Shown here: one piece after another, positions 1 to 11,529 of the stretch
How the letters are laid out: the number at the start of each line of letters is the position of its first letter
Numbering within the stretch: position 1 is the stretch's first letter
Assembly (NCBI GenBank): GCA_016647705.1
Contig: CM028328.1
Coordinates: forward strand, 45,620,147 to 45,684,146
Origin: Eucommia ulmoides
Lineage: Eukaryota; Streptophyta; Magnoliopsida; Garryales; Eucommiaceae
Direction of reading: 5' to 3'
DNA: 64,000 bases
Position numbers and translations under genes: made by a program
Notes under the pieces: generated by a model
What the model saw: only the letters and a program-made list of their open reading frames with translations
Databases searched by the model: none
Told to the model about the DNA's origin: nothing

Positions 1-1339
1 TAGGGATCAAATCTCCTAGAACTTGATGAAAAAATTGTCTTAATTTATTCTTCAGAAATAGATTACTAATCTTAGGACCTAATGACAGAATTATCCTATA
101 TTTTTCCCACAAAACATGGATCATTTTTCCTAGGACTTGAGAAAGGGTCTAAGACACATTTGATTTCATGATATCTACTGAGGGTGAATTTGACAATCTA
201 ACTGGTGAACCTTAACTAACTTCTTGTCAAAGAAGGTTTTGACCTGCTTAAGGCGTTTCGAACCTAAACCAAAATGTCATCACTATGGTTCATAATTCCT
301 ATTGTATAGGCTTTATGAGAGAGGACATTATGTTTAAGACATGACATGTATCTCCTAGGAAAATGTGACCTGAGGTATGTTTACTAATTGGATCACACAA
401 TCTTGATTCGACTGTGTGATGACCCATTTTATGTCTTGTTAATATTGCCGTAATTTTGCACGATCGAAGTAGATTCTTTGTCTTAGTGGATAAATTTTAG
501 ACAGCTTTGTTTAGCAAAGGTTATTATTTTTTATGTTTATTTGAGATGGACCTTTTGTTTATTTAAAAGCGAAAGTAATTTGTGATTTTATTAGAGTAAG
601 TTTAATTGGATTATTACAGATGAAATGGGCATTTATAATTTGATGTTTATATTTGATGGTTTGTTGTATTAAGTTAGATAAGGATTCTTGTTCTGTCCTG
701 CAGCTTGCTCCGTATATCGATTTTTTAAAATGTTTTTCGATGCCAGGCAAGCTAACAATGCATGGGATAGAACAAGAACTCTTACACCGATTATTATGCC
801 CCTACTTGTCCTAGAAGTTTTATTTTGTCTACCTAATATAACGATTATATAAATAATTGTACAGAAAATAAAAACAAAGTTTCTCTCCAAGATAAGTGTT
901 CTAAATATAACAGAGTTTTGGTTATTCCTCTATCCTAGGCTCACTATATGTGGTTCATGGCTTTTCTTCTAGCGGATACTAGAAAGCTATGGTTCCCAAA
1001 CCTTCAACCCTCCGGCATCCTCCCCGGAAGAACATCCATCGTTGGTTGGTAGTTCGAGCGAAGCGAAGTTCGTAGCCAAATCCCGGGGGAGAGAAACCCA
1101 CCCGACCTTCCTTTTACTAACTCCTCTTTCTATCCTAAGGTTTTCGAAGCTTAGTTTGATGTAATGACCTCGCCGACGTCAACCCCTACTACTGGCCTCT
1201 TTATCACTAAAAGGGTTATGACTTGGGTTTTCATCATGATATGCAATGCAAAGTAAGTGCTCGTGTGTTGGAGAGAGTATACGGAAATGAAATGCAGGAA
1301 TTTAAAGACAAGAATTTAAATGCAGTATTGAAAGACAGT
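1..1339. other. Unassigned AT-rich DNA
   Basis: I see no coding region or recognisable element here. Short frames exist but none has a known motif. A GC-richer block around 980-1130 (CCTCCGGCATCCTCCCCGG and following) stands out from the AT-rich surroundings and may be part of an old retrotransposon UTR, but I cannot name it. Confidence 0.5.
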
Positions 1340-1475
1340 AATTAAAGACAGTAAATATGCATGCATGCTAGTATAAATAGAATATGTAAAAATAGTATAA
1401 ATAAGATGTGTAAATACAGTAAGTAAAGACAGTAAATATGCATGCATGCTAGTATAAATAGGATAAGTAAAAATA
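1340..1475. repeat. Two-copy direct repeat, period 80 bp
   Basis: The core AAAGACAGTAAATATGCATG, continuing through CATGCTAGTATAAATAG, occurs at about 1340-1380 and again at about 1420-1462. Each copy contains the self-complementary string ATGCATGCAT and is followed by a TATAAATA-like string. It is a local tandem duplication of unknown origin. Confidence 0.75.
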
Positions 1476-1496
1476 TACTTTAACTTTTAAAAAAAT

Positions 1497-1690
1497 GATT
1501 TATTTTTATTATTATTTATTATTATTATTATTAACATTGTTATTATTATTATTATTCATTATTATTTATTGATTATTATTATTATATTTTTACTTTTTAT
1601 TTTTATTTATTTATTTTATTTTATTTTTTATATATTTTTTATTTTGTATTTACTTTATTATTCATTGTCATTATTATTTATTATTTTTCA
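1497..1690. repeat. Imperfect (TTA/ATT)n low-complexity tract
   Basis: The segment is nearly pure A and T with many TTA/ATT trinucleotides and runs of T. No other signal is visible. Confidence 0.85.
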
Positions 1691-1779
1691 AAGGGAATTA
1701 CTTATGTTTAAAAAATCAAAGACCTATTTCTCAGGTTTTATTTAATCGTGAATATAAATTTAGACTTCAACTAAGCCTG

Positions 1780-2451
1780 ACACTCTTATCAAATCCCCAG
1801 CGGAGTTGTCAGTTGACGTACCCCTGATTTTGATAGTGGAAGATGTAGAGATTGGGAAGAAGAGGAAACAATCTTTATTCTTCCTTCTCTAAGAAGTTCA
1901 ATCCGTTCATTTTGAAAATGGTTTTTCAAGGGCTTTTCTAGGCGTCGATTTTGAAAAACTTCTTGGGCTAGGATTTTATGCTGAAAACGAAGTTGCCACC
2001 TAGCATGGGTTAAATGGTATGCTAGGTCACTGGAAATTTGATAAATTAATTTTTATTTTAAAATGGCCCATGTTTTGACTTCATAAGGTCTATGTACTAG
2101 AGATTTCTTAAAGTTCGGGGGTCGGTTATGCTCGGAAAAGGTTTTACGCACCCCAAGACACTCGTACATAAATGGTACCTTAGTCTAAATAAATATTCAC
2201 TTTTAACCATTAGCCAAGTAATTTTCTTTGAATTCCTTAACAAAAAAATTCCCCTTTTTTAAAGTTTTTCCCTTTTTATGTATTTTTGACATAATTAAAG
2301 CTAGTAAATAGTTTAACTATCTATATGCAACTACAACTACAACAGATTGAAATGAAAATATTTTTGTATTTTTTGACATAATGAAATAAGTAAACTACAC
2401 TAATCTAAGCAGTGATAACAGAATAATAGTTTATAATATGTAAAAATATAA
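1780..2451. other. Degenerate retrotransposon non-coding relic
   Basis: Strings such as CCCCAGCGGAGTTGTCAG, GTTGCCACCTAGCATGGG and GGTCGGTTATGCTCGG followed by TTTTACGCACCCC resemble non-coding sequence that recurs around plant Ty3/gypsy elements. No protein is preserved and no ends are visible, so the lineage is left open. Confidence 0.4.
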
Positions 2452-2745
2452 ACGACCAAACCTTATAAAGGCTTCCTACACATCCCAATTTTCACAAAGA
2501 ATCAGGTCGACATGTAGTTCCAACATGCAAGCTATACTAAATGAACATGTTGTTTTGTATTTTTTAAGAGACCGAACCTTATATAAATGGCCTGCAAATC
2601 CTTGTTTTCACAAGGAATCAAGTCGACATATAGTTTCAGCAAGCAAACTAAGACTAAATTATTTAGATACGTGACCGAACCCCCACGTGGGTTGCCTACG
2701 TATCTCAGATTAATGAGAATCAGGTATTTACATAGTTTGTTTATG
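2452..2745. repeat. Three degenerate repeats of about 100-115 bp
   Basis: Three successive units start near 2452, 2567 and 2671. Each has GACC(A/G)AACC, then a glycine-rich-looking GGNTTCCTAC or GGTTGCCTACG string, then GAATCA(A/G)GTCGACAT followed by GTAGTTCCA-like sequence. The third unit, with CCCACGTGGGTTGCCTACG, is cut by the Tat-like insertion at 2752. This type of sequence is common in plant intergenic repeats, but I cannot place it in a named element. Confidence 0.55.
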
Positions 2746-2752
2746 TTAAGGT

Positions 2753-3357
2753 TGATGTGGGAAAAAATTCCACGTGTGAATAATGGAGTTGAACTCAAGA
2801 AGGCGGGTCGGGCCGACGGATAGAACCCGACCCGATTGAACAAAGCTGCAGACTAACGACTAATCATGGGCCACCGAATCCGATGACCCAAAGAAGAAAG
2901 CGTCAAGCCTGTTAATAAGGCGTAGCTGCACAGATAGACCTGCCTAACAAAGGATAAAGCATCTGATGGGGGCCCAGGGGTCAGAACCAATACAAGTAAG
3001 TCAGCAACGATCGTTACCTCACCAACCCCGCCACCCATGCACAAACATGATTAACGCCACATCCCATAATAAGAGCATGGGCTACAATCACGGTGGCTGG
3101 TTATGGAATGTGGAGAATGTCATGGCGAAAATAGCTAACCCGAAGAGCAACTTATATATACGATGGAATAGGAATCAAAGGAGGTGGACTGGACTTTGGA
3201 CATGAAATTATATTATTCTTGTTTAAAAGCTTTCTCTATAATGATTGTATTTTTTACCCTTCTTAGATGGTTGTAATCTGACTGGGCAGTGCGTGTTATT
3301 GAGTTTTCTAGCACGTGTGGCTTTGATTCACACACCGGGTGAATTTTGGCAACAACT
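2753..3357 (+). repeat. 5' LTR of Tat-like element
   Basis: It starts TGATGTGGGAAAAAATTCC and matches 46445-47049 along its length, including the shared GGGTCGGGCCGAC block and the terminal CACACACCGGGTGAATTTTGG. The last three bases differ between copies (ACT here, TCA in the 3' copy), so the exact end may be 3354. A TATATATA string near 3153-3160 is a plausible U3 TATA box. Confidence 0.85.
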
Positions 3358-3359
3358 TT

Positions 3360-3377
3360 TGGTGCCGTCTGTGGGAA
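3360..3377 (+). other. Primer binding site, Tat-like element
   Basis: TGGTGCCGTCTGTGGGAA follows the 5' LTR by two to five bases. TGG(C/T)GCCGTCTGTGGGAA is a familiar sequence just inside the 5' LTR of plant Ty3/gypsy elements. The priming tRNA was not determined. Confidence 0.7.
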
Positions 3378-3687
3378 ACTTAATACAAAGAAGTTCACCG
3401 ACGAGATGAGATCGTCTCCGTTCAAAGCAACAGATCTGAACCAGAAGATAGAGATCCCTTACTCTAAGGACGATTAAACACACTGGAGGGCACCCAACGT
3501 AGCCCATAAGGCTCCCCTTTCCAATATGGAAGACAACCGCCCAAATGGCATTCTTGGAGATGATTCTAGAACGGAAGCAGTTTACCACCCCATCGGAGAA
3601 ACAAGTCGATGACGGAAGAGAAAAGCCCAGCAAGAGCCTAATTGCAACAACGCAAGGGCATCAACAAGCGAAGCAGGACCAGCAATA
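3378..3687 (+). pseudogene. Leader and gag remnant of Tat-like element
   Basis: Only about 310 bp separate the primer site from the protease, whereas a complete element would carry a leader and a gag gene of more than 1 kb here. No major capsid motif or zinc knuckle is visible. An internal deletion of gag is the simplest reading. Confidence 0.5.
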
Positions 3688-3924
3688 ATGTTCAACAATA
3701 AGGATGGTGCAGGTGTCCCCTACAATCACGTGGATGCGTTGGTCATAACATTCTGGATCTCCAACTTTGAAGTTGGAAGGATATTGGTCGATATGGGCAG
3801 TTTAGTCAACGTCATCTTTGCCGAAACGCTAGGCCAAATGGCCATCCCCAACTCCGATATCACACCAACCCAGACGTTGGTGTTGGGTTTTAATGGAAAC
3901 CAAAGTTCACCGGTGGGAAGGATT

Positions 3925-6052
3925 TATTGATTCTAAGATTTTGATAAATAATTAAGTATTGATGTTTTGATGGAACTAATATTTAATTGAGTGTTTCAGT
4001 AATTTATAGTTCTAGTAATAAAGACGTCAAATTAAATGGATGAGAAATGAAGATGTCAAGATGATGAAGAAGAATTAAGAGTTTGAAGAAATTAGGGAAA
4101 ACAATTCAGGTGAATCTTAATTCTTAATATCCCATTTAGGAACACACATATGACACAAAATATATTTTATCTTTTATGTGTGTTTTTATTAAGTTAAATT
4201 ATTTGCTCCTATGTGAAATAAGAAAAAATAATTTTGAATGACTAAAATGGAATATAAGAATATTAGTGGAGCTAATCAAGAGAAGAAAATGGTTAAATGG
4301 GAGAAATTATAAAATAAAATAAGTTAAAAACGTATTCAGATAAGACATTCAATGAAAGTAGTCGACTCGTGAGTCGACTAGACATAAAAGTTGTAACATC
4401 ATGTATCTTTAAGTCGACCGACAGGTCAACCAGCCAAGAATGGCTGAACTCTCTAAATCAACAGGTCGACCAATAGGTCGACCGGTAAAGTAGTACTGAA
4501 CACTTTGAATCTATGTGTCGACTGGGCGGTCGACCGATGTACGCCGCAGCGATAGTTTGGCTACAACCTGAATTGGGCAATCGATTGGGCAGTCGATTAA
4601 ATGAGCTGTTTCAGGATACTGTTTGATCCGAGATTATATCTAAAAGTAGCCATTTTTTGTTAGGATTTTAGAAAGATTTCAGGGATATTTTCTATATTTA
4701 AGATATGGTTCATATACTAATTAAATCTTATTAATATGGTTCATTAAATATTAATGTTTATCAATTTAGTACTTAAAATAGATTTTATTCTTATTAATTG
4801 AAATTGGGAAATACTCTGGGGGTTTAATTGAGAGATTTGAAAGATGTTTTTAAGTGGAATTGAACCTAAATGAAGTACTTATGATATAAGGGGCCTATAA
4901 GAACGTTTAATTATTATGACACATGTAAACTAGCCGTTAGAAGGTTGATTACATATTCTTTTAAATAGACCTGCGAATTTTTGTTTTAGGACTAATCATT
5001 CATTGAGAGACAGCTAAAAGAGTTTATATCATTTGTGAGCTTTTATAAGAGTTATCATTCTACGATATTGTGAGCTTTTCTAAGAGTGATTTTGAGAATC
5101 AATTGCGATCAATTTTTGCTTATACCGAATTTGAAGCTACATTATTCTAATCATTATTTATGTGGATTTTGGGTGAGATATTTCCATATTGCTTATTATT
5201 TGTTTTTTATTCTATATTTGGAAATTTAATCTTAGAAATTGTTTCTGATTTTTGAAGAAAATATTTTTTATAAACAATTTATTGAATCTGATTACGTGCT
5301 CCAATTTTCTACCCATATCTTGTTAAAATCAAATTTTTGTATCTCACATATTTCTATCACTAATTGGGATATTAATTGAGTTATTGTTTATCTAGGGTGG
5401 TAGAAGCTCCGAGTGAGATTTACTTCTTATCAATTTTTGTATTGATGAGTTGTGACGGGTTAAATACCATTGGGGGTATTTAATCAAGGGTAGTCGAGTT
5501 TCAGTCTCTTCTTGTAAAAAGATTGAGGTAGTGATTCTTCCTGAATAAGAATTGTATTTTGAGTGATTTGTAAAGGTTCTATCCTTACCTTGAAAAGGAT
5601 CATTGGAGTGTTTGTGGGAGGTTTTGATTCTTGAGCCTTAGTGTTAAAAAGGATTAGGTTATTCTTTAACCTGTAAAAAGTAGAGGTTCTTCCTTAGCTT
5701 AAGAAAAGAATATTGTAAAGGTTGATTCTGAGCCTATAAAAGAATCGGTGTGCGGGTTTGGTTCCTACCTTTAAAAGAATCTTGATTTTAGTGGGTGCGA
5801 CCTCCGTGAAGCTCGGGGGACTGGATTAGCTAAGAGTAACTTGGTGAACCAATATCAATCTTTTGTGTGTTGCATTACTACTTTGTTATTTTTGCCGTTT
5901 GGGTTTACACATAGATTGATCATATTATTCTGTTGTGTTATAAAGATAATAATTAATTTAAAATTAATTATTTAATTTATTCAAGTTTTATTCTGATAAA
6001 TTTTTAATTACCCAATTCACCCCCCCCTCTTAGGTATTTACCACGGCTAACA
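3925..6052 (+). mobile_element. Solo LTR of SIRE-like copia element (copy A)
   Basis: This 2128-bp block is flanked by GGATT at 3920-3924 and 6053-6057. It begins TATTGATTCTAAGATTTTGA and ends ACCACGGCTAACA, and it aligns over its whole length with the two LTRs of the copia element at 25360-45042. The expected first dinucleotide TG is TA here, a G-to-A change. It has no internal region, so it is probably the product of LTR-LTR recombination. It carries a cluster of GTCGAC palindromes at 4361-4600 and a TTTAAATAG TATA-like string near 4966. Confidence 0.9.
4361..4610. promoter_or_regulatory. GTCGAC palindrome cluster in copia LTR U3
   Basis: The cluster begins with two 8-bp arms around a 2-bp centre, GTCGACTCGTGAGTCGAC at 4361-4378. 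Several GTCGACCGA and GGTCGACC variants follow, ending with CAATCGATTGGGCAGTCGATT-like degenerate copies. Equivalent clusters lie in the other LTRs of this family. Position upstream of the TATA-like string suggests a transcription-factor binding array; that is inference. Confidence 0.6.
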
Positions 6053-6439
6053 GGATTGTCTTACCCGTCGTATCCAACAGACTCAAAGGTAAGCCAACCA
6101 TGCAATGTGTGCCGTAGTGTCAACTTGTCATCAGTCTATCAAGTATGTGAAGGATGGTAAGGTGATCACCATTCATATAATACCCCAAAAATTTATATTT
6201 TGAAAATAGTATTTTATATAAGTTTAATATTTTTGAATTGTTTTGCAAATTTATAATATAAATAATATTTAATAATTTTTGGGGTTAAATGTTAATTTTA
6301 AATTGATGTTTAAAAGTTTAGGGACTATTGTGCTATTTAAAATATACTTTTAAAAATTTTAGGATATAATTAATATTTTTTTTTATTTTAAGGGTGCATT
6401 GTATAAATAAATAAATAAATGCATTTAAAACTGATTCCT

Positions 6440-6505
6440 TCTTAAAGAAAGAATCAACTCAAACCATATATATAAGTTGCATGCCTGTAATTACACATGT
6501 AATGT

Positions 6506-6600
<95 letters not shown>

Positions 6601-6734
6601 TAATATATTAAGGAAAAGAAATTGTTTGAGTTGGAGGACATATATATTAAAGAAGTTGTTTGAGTTGGAGCACATATATGAGCACGCACATATAACTATA
6701 TATATTTCATATTAAGAAAAGTTATAAGGTATAT
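6440..6734. repeat. Left copy of a flank duplication, with (TAA)n
   Basis: The stretch holds AACTCAAACCATATATATAA, a pure (TAA)n run at about 6507-6597, two copies of GAAGTTGTTTGAGTTGGAG-like sequence and AAGAAAAGTTATAAGG. All of these recur in the same order at 10381-10820 on the other side of the Athila-like element. A normal insertion would duplicate only about 5 bp. Confidence 0.75.
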
Positions 6735-8044
6735 TGATAGGTGTAATTTATCCATCTATTTCTAAACTGAACTTGTTAGTTTTCAAGTGTGTTTATTACA
6801 TTTTATTACGGTTTAAATACGTTTTTATTCTTTTTGTATAAATCAGGTGTGTGGGGTAAAAAGGGATAAAAACGGATCATAAATGAACAAATTGGATCAA
6901 GAACGGCGGGAAAACAAGCAAAAGGGCAAAAATCAGAACCTGCAGCCCACCGCCGCGGTGATCAAGATGCAGAGAAGGCCCTCAAGTTACTGAAAACCCA
7001 CCGCCACGAAGGTGAAACAACAGTCAGTCTTTGCTCCCACCACCGCATCCACTGCTGCAGTGAAGACACATCCGACATACCCACCGCCGCGGCGGTCACT
7101 CTGCACACAGTTTAGATATTTATTTAGATATTTTTTAGCCCTATATCTTCTCTTCTCCTCTCTCCGGCCAAAGAGAGACCCCTTAGTGTTTATAATATTT
7201 TGAGAGAGTTTTGGGGAGTGGTCAACCAAATCCGAAGGAGAATAACACGTTGCGAAGAAGGAAAAGCAATTGTTGAACGGTTTTAGCGCCAAATCTTCAG
7301 ACTACAGCTAAGTTTCTTTCGTTTCTCTCTTTAATTTTTTTTAACTTTGGTAGGTTGTTGAGCATGTTTAGCTCATTTTGCATTGTATAAATAGTTATGG
7401 CCATGAGCTAAACGGATTTTGTCTAGAGATTAATAATATTTATGAAAATGTTATTTGTTTAAGTTGTATTTCGTTAATGGTTGTTCTTCGCTATTTCGAT
7501 AGTGTTTATTGGTTTGTCATACTTATATGCTTGTTTACATATAGTGAGAAATTGGAGGGAGTTAGAAAGTGTGCAATCCATGACATTGGGGCAAGACTCA
7601 TGTGACTTAGTGTCGTTAAGGCGTTGAGGGGGACTTCTTCATTAACGCGAAGTCTCATCTTCACTCATCTTACACTCGAGAGAGGTGGTGAGTGAGTTTA
7701 CGATACAAAGATTGTCAGATAGGTCGAATATTGTTATTGATAACTAAACGAAACCAAACATGTTTTTGTAAACGAAGTTAATCCCTAGATAATCCATTCC
7801 CCTAAACATCTCATATTAGTAGTATAATATAATTAGTTTAGTTTAAGTAACTTAGTATTAGTATATTTAATTATAAAAACTATAATTTGTATCACCTAAA
7901 TAAAGTTAGGTTATGATAATCGTAGTACTCGATAATAATCTCAACCAATCCCTGTGGATACGACAACCCCTACTCTTTCCCATCTATACTAAAACTTGAC
8001 CTGTACACTTGCGGTGAAAGTAGCGACGTAATATTCCGCCACCA
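6735..8044 (+). repeat. 5' LTR of Athila-like element C1
   Basis: The LTR is 1310 bp, starting TGATAGGTGTAATTTATCC and ending ATATTCCGCCACCA, followed at once by AGTTTTTGGCACCGTTG. Its start matches the elements at 20288 and, inverted, at 42705. It contains CACCGCC..GGCGGTG-type palindromes at about 6947, 6997 and 7081, upstream of a TATA-like CCCTATATCTTC near 7138. Confidence 0.85.
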
Positions 8045-8050
8045 AGTTTT

Positions 8051-8068
8051 TGGCACCGTTGTCAAGGA
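8051..8068 (+). other. Primer binding site, Athila-like C1
   Basis: TGGCACCGTTGTCAAGGA matches TGGCGCCGTTGCCGGGGA, the complement of the tRNA-Asp 3' end used by Athila elements, with four transition-type differences (G to A, C to T). Confidence 0.75.
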
Positions 8069-8189
8069 TTGTGTTTTAGATTATTATTGATATTGTGAGT
8101 AAATAACCTGATTTTAAATTAGGCATTTCTTTTGTTTATAATTTTTTTCTTTATAGTTTTGTTTTTATTTTCTTGCACGGTACTTGAAG

Positions 8190-9179
8190 ATGTTAGATCA
8201 ACAAGTGCTTTTTCATTTCTTTCAACACTATTCGGAGCCATTTTATAGTGCTTGGGATCGATACAAAGAATTGTTATTTTGATTTCCGAACCATAGTTTC
8301 CCGAGGGAGTGTCAACTTCTGAATTTTCTCGACGGGTTACAAGCTGCTACCAAAACATGGGTAGAAGGAGGAAATGGTATCACCTCTTTCTATGAACTAA
8401 TTGTGGATGAATTCTTTTGGTCGTTTGAGGAATTGGCGGCTTTTGATTATTAGAGTTGGAATTATTCACCAAGTCACCAAAACTTGGAGGATTGTTTCAA
8501 TACTACGGCGTCATGGATTGACATCCCGAACCAACATGAGGAGTCTTCCCCCGCCCTAAAAGAGTCATTTTCTATAGTAATGGGGGAGACTCAGGCTTTT
8601 AAAGGGTAACAAATGACAGGATCAACGAGTATGAGGATCATCTCAACAAAATTGAGACGGTTTGCACCGAAATAAATGTGATCGTAAAATCTCTTCAGAC
8701 GCAAATCGGTCAGCTTATCTGCTTGATTGAGTCCGAGTTAGAAGTAGTGGCACTGAGAGACCCACAAGCCACATTCATTGAAAGCCACCATGAAGAACTG
8801 GAAACGAGCGGAAAAGAGCTTGGGAGAGTTCAACTATACTTATTCAAATGAGACGGGAACCCAAGCATGGATCGATAATTGTGATTCTTCATCGTTGGAG
8901 ATCCACATTGTGGTGCCACCATCAATCCCAAATGATCATATCTATGAGAATTCGATGTGGCCCACTTGTCCTTTGCCTCCATTAGCAACGTTCTTCCATG
9001 CCTACCAAGTACATGAGCCGGTAGAGAGTTTTGTTGAAAGTTCGAGCTATACAATACCAAATCTAGCCAGTCTTGAGGGAATATTAAATCAAGACCCATA
9101 CGTAGTGTTGTACGATACTTACTATGGGCACAAGCTACTCTTTGACAAGTCGTTCTCTGTGTCAAGCCGAAGACAATAA
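8190..9179 (+). pseudogene. Athila-type Gag-like protein (C1)
   Basis: From ATG 8190 the frame reads MLDQQVLFHFFQHYSEPFYS then AWDRYKELLF and a stop. After it come FPRECQLLNFLDGLQAATK, GGNGITSF and a stretch ending FDY, stop, SWNYS. This follows the Athila gag pattern (ES..AW.RYK.LL..CP.H......F..GL...T....GG....K....A..LLE..A...Y.W). The C-terminal half (8778-9179) includes LGEFNYTYSNETGTQAWID, LPPLATFFHAYQVHEP and DPYVVLYDTYYGHK, for which I know no domain. Compared with the copy at 16584, there is a 1-base loss near 8608 and a 1-base gain near 8812, so the middle is out of frame. No zinc knuckle is visible. Confidence 0.7.
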
Positions 9180-10330
9180 ATCAAGCGCTTCTTGGGAGGT
9201 AACCCAAGGAAAAAAATAAGTTAGATCAGTCATAGCTGACTTAATTCGGAGGCGAGATTCTCTCGCCTCCCAGGTACGTGTTCTAAACCCCGGTCTTCAT
9301 TTTCATACTATATGCTATCATTGGGATCATTGATGGGTTTTTGAGGACACTGTCTGTTTTAAGTTTGGAAGTGATGTGTAGTATCTTTTATTACTTTCTA
9401 AGTATGCATGTCTGTTTAGGATTAGTTTCTTTAGGTTAGTTGTTATTGTGTGCTGAATTTTGACTTCATTTGGGCCATTACCCGATGATGAGTCTGTCCC
9501 CTGGTTGTTTATTGAGGTCGAGCGTAAAGCTCATTCATGTGTGTTTTGTGTACTTGACGTATCGTTTTAGTAAATGTTATTGTAGATCCTACTTGCACAA
9601 GCACGTTAACTCAATATATAACTATCCAATCGATTTGAAAACGATTATCTGTCACCCAAATTCATGACAATAGGGATTTTAGAACATGATTTGGGGGAAA
9701 TTCAAGGCGAAATCCTAGGCAAGGTACTTCGAGAGATATGATTTAAGCATTCGTTTTTATCGCTTTAGCCTTTGAAGCTTACCTTGTTAAATGTTTATCC
9801 ATCGTTACTCTATCGAAACCAAATATCCGTTTCAATTCTGAACACTTAACTAATACCCTAGCTGATTGAACTTTTTCCAAACCTTTATCTCTAAATAGAA
9901 AGCACAATTTGAGTGAATCAAGTTAGCAGTTGAAAATGCCACTTGATGTAAGCGGTTGGGTTTAGGGCAAACTTTTAATTGGTACGTTACTCGAGTACTC
10001 ACTTGTATTTTTTTTTTCTTTTCTTTCGTTTAAACCACACCCATGAAATTCTAATAATCGAATAAGTTTGGGGGTGTGGTTCCTTAAAAAGAAAAAAGAA
10101 AAAAAAAACATGTATATATGGTTTTATTTTTCGTTTCTTTTGAGAAATAAGTACAAAATTCGTAAATGGTTGTTCAGGGTTGTCTCAATTTTATCTAGGG
10201 GATTTCAAGTGTGAGAGTTCCAAACATGTGCCTCGGGTATCATCAAGTTAACGACGTTAACCTATTTTCTATTTTCGATATACCCTTGGCCATTTTTCCA
10301 AAAATCGAACCAAATCCTACTAATATAATA
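9180..10330 (+). other. Internal non-coding region of C1
   Basis: No protein is visible. The region starts with GCGCTTCTTGGGAGGTAACC, a motif also seen after coding sequence in plant Athila elements. It shares a colinear series of blocks with 17568-18720 and, from about 9700, with 21160-21790: GGCGAAATCCTAGGCA, GTTTGGGGGTGTGG with a following A-run, and ATACCCTTGGCC. Confidence 0.7.
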
Positions 10331-10820
<490 letters not shown>

Positions 10821-11529
10821 ATATACAAAATGTTTTGGCAAAAACTATTCCAATTCCGGTTTGGATTTCGACTTTGGATTTCAGGTAGAATTTCTAACTC
10901 TTTTAATATACGTATTTAATCTCTCCTTGTATTGTGTGGTTTATACTATTACTATTATAATTAATATTTTTCATGAAAAATTTATGAGTATATATTATGT
11001 GAAAATTATATGAGATGCACGTTTATGTGTTTATTTGGGGTTTAATTAGATACACGTATTAGAAGGGTTAAAAATTCTACTGAGCGTTGGCTCATAACCC
11101 CACAGTTTTAATTTCAGGGCCGGTGAGAAAGAAATGGCGACAGAAATTTGATTTGAGTTTCTATTTAATTTGTAAAAAGTGTATTCATTATTTACTGTTA
11201 TAAAATTGACTCGATGAATTGAGTATAATTATCTCCTTAGTTTTTATTTATTATAATTATAACCGTAAACTTCAATTATAGTAATAGAAATTGCAAATTT
11301 CAACCTTGATATATTGATATTTAAATTTTGGTAAAATATTGATATATTGAATCAGTTTTTGGTTTTAATATTGATACATCAAATATTATATAATTGATAT
11401 TTGACAATTTAATCCCACACTACTTTAAAGGAGTAGATCAAAATTATAGTCTTGTAAAAAAAATCGGTATTTATTCATTAAATAAAATATTGGCTATTCG
11501 GATTTGTGATAGAATTCTCTATTGGAGAA

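Larger units (their letters stand above)
3688..6175 (+). pseudogene. Aspartic protease of Tat-like pol, split by a solo LTR
   Basis: The first part (3688-3924) reads HVDALVITFWISNFEVGRIL then VDMGSLVNVIF, which matches the Tat-type protease pattern (D)DALV...LVDNGSS.D(I/V)(I/L)(Y/F). The catalytic aspartate is kept, but the following asparagine is methionine (DMG at 3790-3798). The frame is broken at 3925 by a 2.1-kb solo copia LTR flanked by GGATT. Beyond it, from 6058, the same protein continues with IVLPV and later VSTCHQSIKYVKDGKVITIH, cut again at 6175 by a second insertion. The role in a live element would be cleavage of the Gag-Pol polyprotein in virus-like particles. Confidence 0.75.
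6735..10330 (+). mobile_element. Athila-like retrotransposon, gag-only, 3' LTR missing (copy C1)
   Basis: The order is 5' LTR (6735-8044), tRNA-Asp type primer site, a 330-codon gag-like pseudogene and a non-coding region of about 1.15 kb that matches the internal region of the copy at 15072-19803. That match ends near 10330, where the sequence jumps into short repeats and a second copy of the left flank, so the last part of the internal region and the 3' LTR are gone. No pol is present. Confidence 0.75.

Noticed and set aside
4361..4610. CRISPR-like array of palindromic repeats
   Set aside because: Spacing and sequence are irregular, there are no constant repeats with unique spacers, and the DNA is a plant retrotransposon LTR.
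6459..6689. Long poly-Tyr/Ile/Asn frames at 6459-6689 and 10393-10775
   Set aside because: They are translations of (TAA)n microsatellites and have no start context or domain.
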